Shown here piece after piece: positions 42,524 through 51,166 of a DNA stretch of 64,000 nt. The DNA is taken from NCBI GenBank assembly GCA_020848545.1, contig JADLHZ010000025.1, positions 1-64,000 on the forward strand, in the 5' to 3' direction. Source of the DNA: Deltaproteobacteria bacterium (GTDB taxonomy: Bacteria; Myxococcota; JADLHZ01). Position 1 is the first letter of the stretch. The number at the start of each line of letters is the position of its first letter. Made by a program: the position numbers and the translations under genes. A model generated the notes under the pieces. It ran no database searches, had not been told where the DNA came from, and saw nothing but the letters and a program-made list of their open reading frames with translations.

Positions 42524-43912
42524 GTGCGCCGCTCCGTGCGCGAGCGCGGCGTGCACCTGGACGCGTTCAAGTTCGGCAACAAGGCGCTCATCCGCGAGGA
42601 GATCGAAAACGATCTGCGCTTGAACGCCTACCTCGTCGCGCGCGCGAACCAGACCGGCGAGTCGCTCGAAGAGCTGCGCCGGCGCGTCGACACCTACGTC
42701 GAAGAGATCATCCCGGCGTTCAACCTGCTCTCGTACTACAAGCTCGGCTTCAGCGTCGCGAGCCTCGGTGTGAACTTCCTCTACTCGCCGCTGATCGATC
42801 GGCGCGTCGCCGCGCGGCCGGGCCGGCGCGAGGACGTCGTCATCTACATGGCGAACCACCGCTCGAACATGGACTACGTGCTCGTCTCGTACATGCTCGC
42901 GCAGAACATCGCCGTCTCCTACGCGGTCGGCGAGTGGGCCCGCGTGTTTCCGCTCGAGCTCCTGTTCAAGAGCTTCGGCTCGTACTTCGTACGCCGCGGC
43001 GAGAAGGATCCGCTCTACCACTTGGTGCTCGAGCTCTACGTGCAGCTCATCTCGCAGCGCGCCGTGAGCCAGGGGATCTTCCCGGAAGGTGGGCTCAGCC
43101 GGGACGGGGCGCTGCGGCCGCCGAAGGTGGGGCTGCTCGATGCCATCGCGCGCATCACGCTCGAAGACGGCTTTCGCGGCGACGTCATCATCGTGCCGGT
43201 CGGCATCAACTACGATCACGTGCTCGAAGATCGCGTCCTCACCGCCGAGCGCCGCCGCGAAGAGAAACCGAGCGCGGTGGCGAAGTTGTTCTCGCTCGGC
43301 CGCACGCTCGCGCGGCTCCCAGTCTTGCTCGCCGTGAACGGGGTGCGTACCGCGCTCGGGCGCATCCGTATGCACGGCTACGCCGCCGTCAGCTTCGGCG
43401 CGCCGATCTCGGTGCTCGAGTTCTTGGGCGCCCACGGTGGCAAGGCGGTGCTCGAACGATCGCGCGAGGAACGCCGGCCGATCCTCGACGCGCTCGCGCA
43501 GCGCATCATGCACGACATCGCCGCGGTCATCCCGGTGACGCCCGTGCCGCTGCTCGCGCGCGTGCTCCTCGCTGGCCCCGACGAGGTGCGCCAGGACGAC
43601 CTCGAGCCGAAGGTGAAGGCGGAGCGGGCCGCCCTGCGCGAGAAGGGCGCGCGCATCATGATGGGCAAAGAGTTCGCAGGTGAAGCGCAGGCCCGCAGCG
43701 AGATCGCCCGCGAGGTGGACGAGCGCGAGCGCCGCAGCGAGCTCGTCATGCTCGAAGAGCAGCTCTTGGACGCCGACGAAGCCGCGCGCACGTTGCAGCT
43801 CGGGCTCATGCTGATGCAGCGGCGCAAGATCGTGCGGGTGAAGAAGGGCGTCGTGAGGATCCAAAATCGCGAGCTCCTAGAGTACTACGCGCGCTCGGTG
43901 ATGGGACCGTGA
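42524..43912 (+). CDS. Glycerol-3-phosphate 1-O-acyltransferase (PlsB-like)
   Basis: A 462-residue LPLAT-fold acyltransferase that likely acylates glycerol 3-phosphate in phospholipid synthesis: NHRSNMDYVLVSYM (HX4D box), FGSYFVRRG, FPEGGLSRDG and IVPVGINYDHVLED blocks I-IV. C-terminal 120 residues are helical. GTG 42524 is the listed start, but the same frame stays open upstream with a hydrophobic stretch (LIYAALFLAGVLG) from CTG 42443, which overlaps the preceding stop as CTGA. The real start could be there and add a membrane helix. Stop overlaps the next gene's GTG. Confidence 0.85.
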   Translation: MRRSVRERGVHLDAFKFGNKALIREEIENDLRLNAYLVARANQTGESLEELRRRVDTYVEEIIPAFNLLSYYKLGFSVASLGVNFLYSPLIDRRVAARPGRREDVVIYMANHRSNMDYVLVSYMLAQNIAVSYAVGEWARVFPLELLFKSFGSYFVRRGEKDPLYHLVLELYVQLISQRAVSQGIFPEGGLSRDGALRPPKVGLLDAIARITLEDGFRGDVIIVPVGINYDHVLEDRVLTAERRREEKPSAVAKLFSLGRTLARLPVLLAVNGVRTALGRIRMHGYAAVSFGAPISVLEFLGAHGGKAVLERSREERRPILDALAQRIMHDIAAVIPVTPVPLLARVLLAGPDEVRQDDLEPKVKAERAALREKGARIMMGKEFAGEAQARSEIAREVDERERRSELVMLEEQLLDADEAARTLQLGLMLMQRRKIVRVKKGVVRIQNRELLEYYARSVMGP

Positions 43913-44541
43913 AGCCCGCGGCCGTCGTGCTCCTCCACGGCATCCTGCGCAGCGGTTTGTCGATGCGCCCGCTCGAGTCCGCGTTGAAGGACGCCGGCTA
44001 CCGCGTGCTCAATGTGAGCTACCCGAGCCGCGCGCTCGCCGTCCCGGCGCTCGCCGAGTGGCTCACGGAGCGCATCGATCGCGCAGCGCTCCAAGAACCG
44101 CTCGGCTTCGTCACGCACTCGATGGGCGGCGTCGTCATGCGCGCGTACTTGATGCGCCGTGACGCCAAAGAGACTGCACGCGCCGTGATGATCGCGCCGC
44201 CGAACAAGGGCGCCGTCGAGGCCGATCGCAGCGCGCAGTCGTGGCTCTATCGCCGCGTGCTCGGCCCGGCTGTCCTCGATCTGCAGACGAAAGTGCAGGC
44301 GCCCGATCCGCCGCCCTGCGCGTTCGCGGTCATCGCCGGCGGCACTGGCACGGCGCACGGCTACTCGGCGCGGCTCCTCGGCGACAACGACGGCCGCGTG
44401 CGCGTCGACGAGACGAAGCTCGACGGGATGAGCGACTTTCTCCTGGTGCCGCGGCGACACACGTTCATCATGCATGCGCCGGAGGTGATCGAGGCGGCGC
44501 TGCGCTTTCTCGAGAGCGGACAGCTCAAACGATCCAGCTGA
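43909..44541 (+). CDS. Alpha/beta hydrolase (triacylglycerol lipase-like)
   Basis: A 210-residue lipase/esterase: VVLLHGILRSGLSM oxyanion strand, nucleophile GFVTHSMGG (about residue 70), and a late His near RRHTFIMHAP. Similar small hydrolases resemble PGAP1/LipA-type lipases. GTG 43909 overlaps the acyltransferase stop (GTGA), so both are coupled and may act together on glycerolipids. It runs 17 bp into the convergent gene. Confidence 0.8.
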   Translation: MKPAAVVLLHGILRSGLSMRPLESALKDAGYRVLNVSYPSRALAVPALAEWLTERIDRAALQEPLGFVTHSMGGVVMRAYLMRRDAKETARAVMIAPPNKGAVEADRSAQSWLYRRVLGPAVLDLQTKVQAPDPPPCAFAVIAGGTGTAHGYSARLLGDNDGRVRVDETKLDGMSDFLLVPRRHTFIMHAPEVIEAALRFLESGQLKRSS

Positions 44542-45052
44542 GCCCGTCGACGTCGATGACCGACGTGTTGCGCGGGTCCTGAAGCCAGGTGAGCGCTTCG
44601 TCTACGGTTGGAAAGACGCGCTCGTCCCACGGCGCTGGGCAGAGCAGGCTTGCCATGTCGTAGTTGATGCGGGCCATCGTCGAGCCGAGCACCACGCCGG
44701 CGCGTTCGAGCGGGCTGTTCGGTCCGAGCTCGCTGCGCAGCGCCTTCAACCCATGGCCCACGCTCTCGTCCATCTGGTTGACGCGCGTCAGATCGAAGAA
44801 GCCGCTGAGCCGCGCATTCTCGGCGGCGGCGCTCTCGCACGCTTCGCGGATCGCTTGGAAGCTGCTCTCGACCACCTTCTTGTCGAGGTCGCCCCAGGCT
44901 TCCCAGATCAAATAGTGGTGGCGGATCACCGCGACCAGCGAGCCGCCCGCCGTGTGGTTGGTTTCGGTCAAGACGTGCACAGGGCGTTGTTTCGCCTGCC
45001 GTTGCCAGAACTTATGGATGACCGAAGCCTGCTCGGAGCCGGACGAACGCAT
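44525..45052 (-). CDS. Hypothetical protein, STAS/SpoIIAA-like in texture
   Basis: A 175-residue cytoplasmic protein with alternating beta-alpha pattern (GSLVAVIRHHYLIWEAWGDLDKKVVESSFQAIREACESAAAENARLSGFFDLTRV) that resembles SpoIIAA-like or STAS domains; a C-terminal helix follows (VDEALTWLQDP). Not confidently assigned. ATG 45052 has AGGG upstream; ATG 45082 is possible. Its 3' end overlaps the lipase gene convergently. Confidence 0.55.
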   Translation of the reverse strand: MRSSGSEQASVIHKFWQRQAKQRPVHVLTETNHTAGGSLVAVIRHHYLIWEAWGDLDKKVVESSFQAIREACESAAAENARLSGFFDLTRVNQMDESVGHGLKALRSELGPNSPLERAGVVLGSTMARINYDMASLLCPAPWDERVFPTVDEALTWLQDPRNTSVIDVDGLSWIV

Positions 45053-45210
45053 CTCGACCCTATATATCGTGCCCGGCGTCACATTCTAAATTATTCGTTC
45101 GCGGTGGTGTTGGCTAAGTTGTCGTGAATATGGAGGTTTTCCATTGTTTTAGAGCCTTCTGATGCTTGGGGATTTTTGCCTTTGCCGGGCGGGGCGGCTA
45201 AGCCGGCGGC

Positions 45211-45774
45211 ATGAACTACGCCCGCGTTGCGCGCTGGACTGCCGTTGCGATCTTGCTCGCGCTCTTTGGCGCCTTCGGCAGCTGCGCCGGCTTCTACTTG
45301 CCGTCGACCGAGAAGGTCTATCTGACCGGCACCGAGGTGAAGCGCCTCGACGCGAAGGACGGCTCGTTGTTGCACGACGTGCGCTACATTCAGGCGCGCA
45401 AGATCGACGGCGGCAACATCGTGTTCCGAAACGAGGACACGCGCTGGGGCTTTCCCTTCTACTTCAAGTTCAACTCGTCCGATCTCGCGAGCGAAGCGCA
45501 GGGCATCGCGAACAACGACCCGCAGGCGGTCGTGCTCGTCACCTTCTACGGCGTGCGCAGCCAGGTGCTCGACTTGTATCCGAACGCCGTGAGCTTCAAG
45601 AAAGTGCCGAAGGAGTACGTGCACGTTCCGATCTTCAACATCGTGTTCTTCGTGCTGCTCGTGGTGTTGTGCGCCCTCGTGTTTCTGTTCACGCGCAAGC
45701 AGATTCGGCGCCTTGGCGAATGGTGGGCAAAGCGCAAGGCGAGCCGCAGCGCGCCCCCTAATCCAACGGGATGA
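45211..45774 (+). CDS. DUF1523 family membrane protein
   Basis: A 187-residue protein: N-terminal membrane helix (AVAILLALFGAFGSCAGFYL), conserved DUF1523 blocks TGTEVKR, DVRYIQA, VFRNEDTRWGFPFYFKFNSSDL, and a second helix near 145-165 (IVFFVLLVVLCALVFLF). Function unknown. It overlaps the convergent beta-propeller gene by 17 bp. The divergent gap upstream (45053-45210) is AT-richer than the rest, probably promoter. Confidence 0.85.
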   Translation: MNYARVARWTAVAILLALFGAFGSCAGFYLPSTEKVYLTGTEVKRLDAKDGSLLHDVRYIQARKIDGGNIVFRNEDTRWGFPFYFKFNSSDLASEAQGIANNDPQAVVLVTFYGVRSQVLDLYPNAVSFKKVPKEYVHVPIFNIVFFVLLVVLCALVFLFTRKQIRRLGEWWAKRKASRSAPPNPTG

Positions 45775-48745
45775 GCTGGGCGCCCCAGTATCCGCTCGAG
45801 ATGAACAAATTGTCGCCGTCGCGGTGCAGTGAGCTCGCCCACCAGCCGCGCGTGCGTACGGTCTCGTCGTAGACCGGATCGGCGCCGTCGCTGAGGCGAT
45901 AGAGATCGATGCCTTGCTGGCCCCAGCCGCTCGTGACGATCGCGCGATCGCCTTCGACGCCGAGCAGCCAGCCCCAGCCGTTCTTCGCTGCGCTTTCGTG
46001 AACCGCGATCGCCTTCGGATCCGCCAGATCGACGGCGTAGAGCTTCACGGTTGGCGCGGTCTGCTGCTTGCCGGCGCGCCAGCCGTAGTCTTGTGCCGAC
46101 ATGTACGCGGTCTCGCCGCGCACGAACACCGAGCCCGAGGCGCCGTCGAGCTGCTTCGTGCCGAGGAGCTTGGCCTTCGCGCCGTTCACGCGCACGACCG
46201 CGAGCTCGTTGACGACGCCGTCGTCGAGCCAACGGTAGTCCATCGTGTAGAGCAGCGACGGATCTTTCTCGGAGCCGCCGACCAAGATGCCCGGCACGTT
46301 GATGTGCGCACCGATCTTCGGATGCGCACGATCGCTGAGATCGATCTTCTCCAAGTAGTAGCTGACGTACCAGCGTTGCACGCCGCCCACCGTGCGCGTC
46401 GTGTACCAGTGCCAGCTCGTCGCGTAGAGATCGTCGCCGACCGTCTTCAGGTTGCCCCACCAGTCGTTGGTGTCCTGGATGACGGCGGTCGAGCCCACGG
46501 TCGGCGCGTCCGGATTCGAGAGGTCGATGATGAAGAGCGCGTGCTTCGCAGTCTCGTAGCCTTTGTTGCCGTAGACGGGCACCCAGCGCCGGACAGCGAT
46601 GGCGTCGCCTTGCACTTGCGTGAGATCGCTGCCGCCGTACCAATCGTAGGCGAAGCAGCCGAAGAAGCCCCAGTACCAGCCGCTGCCGCCGTAGTCCGGA
46701 AGGTCGACGCTGCCGCGTTTGACGGGCGTCGTCTGCGAGAGGTCGACGACCGTCGCCCGTTGCGTCCAGTTGTAGCACTTGGCCGCGCCGCTGCCGTAGC
46801 CAGGCTCGGCGAGGCCGCCGCCGCCCGCGGCGTTGCACGCGACTTCCTTGCGCACGTTGGTGACGACGTAGGCGAAGTCGCCGTTTCTGAAGAGGCGCGC
46901 GTTCGTGCCGTCGATCTGCAGCTCGGCGAGGGCTTCGAGCGACTTCGATTCGTCGGCGTTGTCGCTCGGCAGCACCCGCAGCTCGGTCGTCGAGACGTCG
47001 TTGTCGTACCAGTCGCTCGAGACGAGCGCGACGCGATCGCCGTGCGGCACCGTGTCGATGACGTTGCGCGCGAGCACGAGCTCTTTGATCACGCTCGGCG
47101 CCACGCGATTGCCGTAGTCGACGACGGAGAGCGCCGTGTCGCTCATCGACAGCAAGCGGCCCTTCGCGAACACCCCGCGGCTGACCCAACCCTGCGTCTT
47201 CGCTGCGCCCTTCGTCGCGATGCCGGTGCCGGTGAACTCGATGAGCTGCAGGCCATTGTTGTAGCTGTTCGCCTGGTAGCTCCAGCCGGAGAACGGCAAG
47301 ACGACGAGCCCCTCCGTGTTGTTCAGCGTGAACGCCTTGAAGGTGCCGGCGGCTGGCGTCCACGTCCAGCCTTCGCCGAACGCCGCCGTGCCGAGCACCG
47401 TCGGATCGCCGGAGACGTCCAAGTAGTGTACGGTGACCGCGCGGCCGTAGTCGACGCCGTCGAAGTCGCTGCCGAGCGCGAACACTTTGTCGCCGGCCGG
47501 CATGAACATCCAGACGTTGCCGTCGATGGTCGCTTCGCCTTTCAGCACCGGCTGCAGCGGGTTCGTCAGATCGAACACCTTGATCGGCGTGCCTTGCGCC
47601 ATGAGCCCGCCGTAATAGCCGTCGCTCGGGGAGAGGTAGAGGCGGGCGCCGTCGAAGCGCGCGGCCACGCTCCAGCCGGTCGCTTGCACATTGAGCGTCG
47701 AGACGAGCATCGGCGACGCCGGATCTTGAAAGTCGACTGTCTGCAGCACGTAGCCGGCGTTGTTGCCGCCGCAGTAGTCGGCGCTGCAGCCGAGCAGGCG
47801 CACGTAGCGATCTTGGTAGAAGTCCAAGTTGAAGCGGCCGTTGTCCGCGCTCCAGCCGTTGACGCGGCCGGTGACTTGGATCTTGCCGCGCTCGTGAATG
47901 GCGCCCGCGGGATCCGAGATGTCGATGTAGATGAGCTCGGTCTTCGTCGTGTTCGTCGCGACCGAGCGCGCGAGGATGATCGCGTCAGTGCTGACGTTGA
48001 AGACGCCGGAGTAGCCTTCGTAGCTGAGCGAGCCTTTTTGCACGGCGCCCGACGCGATGTTCACCGACGAGATGATCACCTTGTTCGTGTAGCCACCCGC
48101 GGAGACCGCGACGTCGCCGGCGCCGCCGTAGAGCCAACCGTAGTGCCAGCCGTAGTCTTCGCTCACCGCGTACATCACGTCGCCGACGACGCGCACGTCG
48201 CGCACGTTGCCGCCGAGCTTCGCCTCGCCGCGCAGCGTGATGGCCGCCGGGTTCGTGGCGTCGAGCGTACGCACGATCGATCCGTGGAAGGGCTCGCCGT
48301 CTTCCATCTTGCCGAACCAATCGGCGACGACGACGCTGGCGACGCCGTTTCTGACGATCATCTCGATCGGCGTGCCGAAGATCGGCGAGCGGCCGATGAG
48401 GCGCGGGTTGTCGATCGTCGAGATGTCGAAGACCATCAGGCCCCGGTAGCCGTTCAAGTAGTACAAGCGGTCTCCGTCGACGCGGTAGAGATCGGTCTCT
48501 TCGATCGTCCGCGGCGCGCCGCTGGAGCTGGCGCCCGCGTCGCCGATCTTTGCGGCTTCGTTCGGCGCGGCGGTGCCGGTCGCGACGGTGTCGCCTTCGG
48601 CGAAGCTGAGCCCGCCGCCGCCCGGGCTCGTGCCGTTCGGCGCGGCGGAGAGGAACTGTTCTTGGCCGTCCTCGCGTTGCTCCGCGGGGCCGATGGTGAC
48701 GCAGGCAGTGAAGAGGACGAGCGACGGGACGAGGAAACGAAGCAT
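45758..48745 (-). CDS. Large secreted beta-propeller lipoprotein
   Basis: A 995-residue lipoprotein (signal MLRFLVPSLVLFTAC, lipid Cys 15) of beta-propeller/LVIVD type: repeated DIST-IDNPRLIG, DATNPAAITLRG, DLTNPLQPVLKG, DLSDRAHPKIG, DLSNPDAPTVG motifs spaced about 60-90 residues, giving two or more propellers. Such proteins bind carbohydrates or proteins at the cell surface. Conserved acidic residues in each blade. It starts at ATG 48745; the gap before (48746-48915) shows nothing I can name. Confidence 0.8.
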   Translation of the reverse strand: MLRFLVPSLVLFTACVTIGPAEQREDGQEQFLSAAPNGTSPGGGGLSFAEGDTVATGTAAPNEAAKIGDAGASSSGAPRTIEETDLYRVDGDRLYYLNGYRGLMVFDISTIDNPRLIGRSPIFGTPIEMIVRNGVASVVVADWFGKMEDGEPFHGSIVRTLDATNPAAITLRGEAKLGGNVRDVRVVGDVMYAVSEDYGWHYGWLYGGAGDVAVSAGGYTNKVIISSVNIASGAVQKGSLSYEGYSGVFNVSTDAIILARSVATNTTKTELIYIDISDPAGAIHERGKIQVTGRVNGWSADNGRFNLDFYQDRYVRLLGCSADYCGGNNAGYVLQTVDFQDPASPMLVSTLNVQATGWSVAARFDGARLYLSPSDGYYGGLMAQGTPIKVFDLTNPLQPVLKGEATIDGNVWMFMPAGDKVFALGSDFDGVDYGRAVTVHYLDVSGDPTVLGTAAFGEGWTWTPAAGTFKAFTLNNTEGLVVLPFSGWSYQANSYNNGLQLIEFTGTGIATKGAAKTQGWVSRGVFAKGRLLSMSDTALSVVDYGNRVAPSVIKELVLARNVIDTVPHGDRVALVSSDWYDNDVSTTELRVLPSDNADESKSLEALAELQIDGTNARLFRNGDFAYVVTNVRKEVACNAAGGGGLAEPGYGSGAAKCYNWTQRATVVDLSQTTPVKRGSVDLPDYGGSGWYWGFFGCFAYDWYGGSDLTQVQGDAIAVRRWVPVYGNKGYETAKHALFIIDLSNPDAPTVGSTAVIQDTNDWWGNLKTVGDDLYATSWHWYTTRTVGGVQRWYVSYYLEKIDLSDRAHPKIGAHINVPGILVGGSEKDPSLLYTMDYRWLDDGVVNELAVVRVNGAKAKLLGTKQLDGASGSVFVRGETAYMSAQDYGWRAGKQQTAPTVKLYAVDLADPKAIAVHESAAKNGWGWLLGVEGDRAIVTSGWGQQGIDLYRLSDGADPVYDETVRTRGWWASSLHRDGDNLFISSGYWGAQLIPLD

Positions 48746-48915
48746 GCGAGCCTCCAGCGAGACGAGACGATCGTACGAAACGACACGTCGGACATGCGGT
48801 CAAGCAACGCGCATGCCATGAGGGCGATCACGTTCTGACGCGGGGAAAGGGCGTACGTGCGTGCGCGCCACGCGACATGTCGGTCATGTGGGACGCTGTG
48901 CGCGCGAGGACCCGC

Positions 48916-49875
48916 TCACCGCTTCGGGTGCTGCGCGAAGAACGCCCAAATGAGATCGTTTGCCTTCACGTCCTTCGCTTGCGTGCCGCCGCAGAGCGTT
49001 TCGAGCTCGTACTTGTCGCTGCCGGGCCAGCCGTGGCCGTGCTTGTCGAGCTCGCAGAGCTGCACGTCGGCGCCGCTCGCGCACTTGTCGAAGGTCTTGC
49101 AAGTCGCGACGCCGGTCTTGCGGACCACCCGCGTCTTCTTGCTGCACTGGTCGCGCACGCGCCACTCTTCCATGGTCTCTCTCACCGAGCGCTTGCTGTT
49201 GACCGCGTCGAGGCCGACGCCTTTGCCACCTTCGATCGGATGGCACTTGTCGGCGTTGCCGTGGATCTCGAGCACCGAGACCGGGCGCGAAGGGCTGCAC
49301 AGGAAGCGGCGCTCCTTGTCTTGCACATCGGCCATCGCGCCCGAGACCGACGCGATCGCGGCGAAGACGTCGGCCATCTCGCAGCCGAGCCGATGCGCGA
49401 GCATGCCGCCGTTCGAGTGCCCGACCCCGAAGATGCGGGTCTCATCGACGCAGACTTCCTCGCTCTTCACCTTCGCGACGAGCGCGCGCACGAACGCGAC
49501 GTCGTCGACTTGTGCGTCGGCCGCGGCGCCGCAGCAGGTGCCCGCGTTCCACGAGCGCTTGCTGAAGTTGCCGGAGAAGCCCTCGGGCTCGACGAGCACG
49601 AAGCTCGCTTCGTCGGCCTTGTCGCGCAGGCGCGTCGTGGCGGCGTGGCCGGCGGCGCTCGACGCGGCCGGGTGAAAGCTGATGACGAGCGGAAAGCCGG
49701 TCTTCGGCATCGGCGCCTTCGGTACATAGACGTGGTAGCTGCGCAGCGCGTTGCCGGCCGAGAGTTGCCGATCGTGCAGCCCTGGCGAGAGGACGGAGAG
49801 CGGGCACGCCGACAGCGTCTCGGCGCCGGCGCGCGTGGCGAGGAAGATCAAGAGGACGAAGGCGCTACGGCTCAC
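48916..49875 (-). CDS. PHB depolymerase-family secreted esterase
   Basis: A 319-residue secreted esterase of the polyhydroxybutyrate depolymerase/feruloyl-esterase (LpqC-like) type: signal (VSRSAFVLLIFLATRAGA), FPLVISFHPA oxyanion strand, nucleophile GVGHSNGG (about residue 173), acid near IHGNADKC, His in HGHGWPG. Several Cys suggest disulfides. Start GTG 49875 overlaps the preceding stop by 11 bp. Last of a three-gene operon with DUF962 and the crotonase-like enzyme. Confidence 0.8.
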   Translation of the reverse strand: MSRSAFVLLIFLATRAGAETLSACPLSVLSPGLHDRQLSAGNALRSYHVYVPKAPMPKTGFPLVISFHPAASSAAGHAATTRLRDKADEASFVLVEPEGFSGNFSKRSWNAGTCCGAAADAQVDDVAFVRALVAKVKSEEVCVDETRIFGVGHSNGGMLAHRLGCEMADVFAAIASVSGAMADVQDKERRFLCSPSRPVSVLEIHGNADKCHPIEGGKGVGLDAVNSKRSVRETMEEWRVRDQCSKKTRVVRKTGVATCKTFDKCASGADVQLCELDKHGHGWPGSDKYELETLCGGTQAKDVKANDLIWAFFAQHPKR

Positions 49876-50641
49876 CGAAGACAGCTTTGCGCTTCGCTTT
49901 GACCGCCGCAAGTCCTTCGCCGAGCTCTGCCGACGCATAGCTCTCGGCTTGGGCCGACGCTTCACGCTCGAGCGCTGAGGACAGCGCAGCCCGATCGATC
50001 GCGAGCGATTGCTTCAGCGCGCGCACGGCGAGCGGGCCGTTGTCGGCGATCGCGCGCGCGGTCTCGTGCGCTTTGTCGCCGATCGCCGCTTTCGCAACGC
50101 AGGCGTAGGCGCCGCCGATCGCATAGAGGTGGCGGCCGTCGAAGGCGCGCCCGGTGTGCAAGAGCTCGCTCGCGTGCGTTCGGCCGAAGCGCAGCGGCGC
50201 GAAGTAGGTCGTGCCGAGGCCGGGGTGCAGGCCGAGCTTGACGAAGCTCATGGAGAGCGTCGCGTCTTCGGCCGCGATCGCCATGTCGCACGCGAGCGCG
50301 AGGCCGAGGCCGGCGCCGATCGCCGCGCCCTCGACGACCGCGATCGTCGGCACTGGCACGTCGAGGATCGAGAGGAAGCGCGCGTAGTAGCCGAGCATGA
50401 ACGTGCGCGAGTCGGCGGGCGAGGACGTGCGCAGCTTCTCCAGCATCGCGAGATCGCCTCCGCTCGAAAAGGTGCCGCCGGCGCCATTGAGCACGCAGGC
50501 GCGCACGCGGGCGTCTGTAGACACTTGCTTCACGGTGGCGGCGAAGGCGTCGGCCATCGCTTCGCTCATCGCGTTCTTCTTGCCGGGATCGTCGAGGGTG
50601 ATCGTCGCGATCCCCCGAAGGACGGCGAGCGAAACGCTCAT
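49865..50641 (-). CDS. Enoyl-CoA hydratase/isomerase-family (crotonase-fold) enzyme
   Basis: A 258-residue crotonase-superfamily member: oxyanion motif GGTFSSGGDL (about residues 55-64), GAAIGAGLGLALACDMAIA, LGLHPGLGTTYFAPLRFG. Comparison with rat hydratase puts Gly where the first catalytic Glu would be (GAGLGLALACDM) and Lys where the second would be (FVKLGLHPG), so hydration is unlikely; isomerase or other thioester chemistry is more probable. Coupled by ATGA to DUF962 upstream and overlaps the depolymerase gene downstream. Confidence 0.8.
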   Translation of the reverse strand: MSVSLAVLRGIATITLDDPGKKNAMSEAMADAFAATVKQVSTDARVRACVLNGAGGTFSSGGDLAMLEKLRTSSPADSRTFMLGYYARFLSILDVPVPTIAVVEGAAIGAGLGLALACDMAIAAEDATLSMSFVKLGLHPGLGTTYFAPLRFGRTHASELLHTGRAFDGRHLYAIGGAYACVAKAAIGDKAHETARAIADNGPLAVRALKQSLAIDRAALSSALEREASAQAESYASAELGEGLAAVKAKRKAVFGEP

Positions 50642-51039
50642 GCGTCGCCGAGCACGATCTTGCGGCCTTCCTTGGCGAAGCCGAAGTGCAGCCCGATCAT
50701 CTCGGCCATCTCGACGAGCACCATCAGCGGCCCCATGACGAACGAGATCGGCCGTTTCAAGAGCGCGGGCTTATTGCCCTCGATCTTGTGGCCGATGATC
50801 TGGATGATCCAGCCGACGACTTGGCCGCCGACGAGCAGCGCGGTGCCGAGCTGCCAGTTCGACGGCAGGTAGAAGAGCCCGGCGATCGCGGTGATGATCA
50901 GGAACGGGATGCCGAACATGTGCGTGGCGCGGTTGCCTGCGCTTCGGTGCTCGTTCAAGTAGTAGGCGAACTCGCGGGCCCAGAAGTTTTGGATCTGGGC
51001 GATCCGGTCCAACGCTGCGGTCGATGCCATGGGCGTCAT
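50638..51039 (-). CDS. DUF962/Mpo1-like membrane protein
   Basis: A 133-residue membrane protein of the DUF962 family, related to yeast Mpo1, a dioxygenase acting on 2-hydroxy fatty acids: YYLNEHRSAGNRATHMFGIPF (conserved His pair), two to three hydrophobic helices, and GHKIEGNKPALLKRP. The invariant His residues are present. It leads the operon with crotonase and depolymerase. ATG 51039 lacks a strong ribosome site; ATG 51030 is possible. Confidence 0.85.
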   Translation of the reverse strand: MTPMASTAALDRIAQIQNFWAREFAYYLNEHRSAGNRATHMFGIPFLIITAIAGLFYLPSNWQLGTALLVGGQVVGWIIQIIGHKIEGNKPALLKRPISFVMGPLMVLVEMAEMIGLHFGFAKEGRKIVLGDA

Positions 51040-51166
51040 GCCGGAATTCTACTGCGAAGGGCCGAGAATGAACAGCGCCCGTGCGGCTTCCCGCAGGTGA
51101 AAGGCGCGATCGGGTAGGACAAAGGTGCTGCCGCGCTGCGGCGCGCATGCTAGGATTCACTTCGTG

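Noticed and set aside
45914-48838. 974-codon plus-strand open frame over the propeller lipoprotein
   Set aside because: Shadow frame; the minus strand encodes a lipoprotein signal and propeller repeats.
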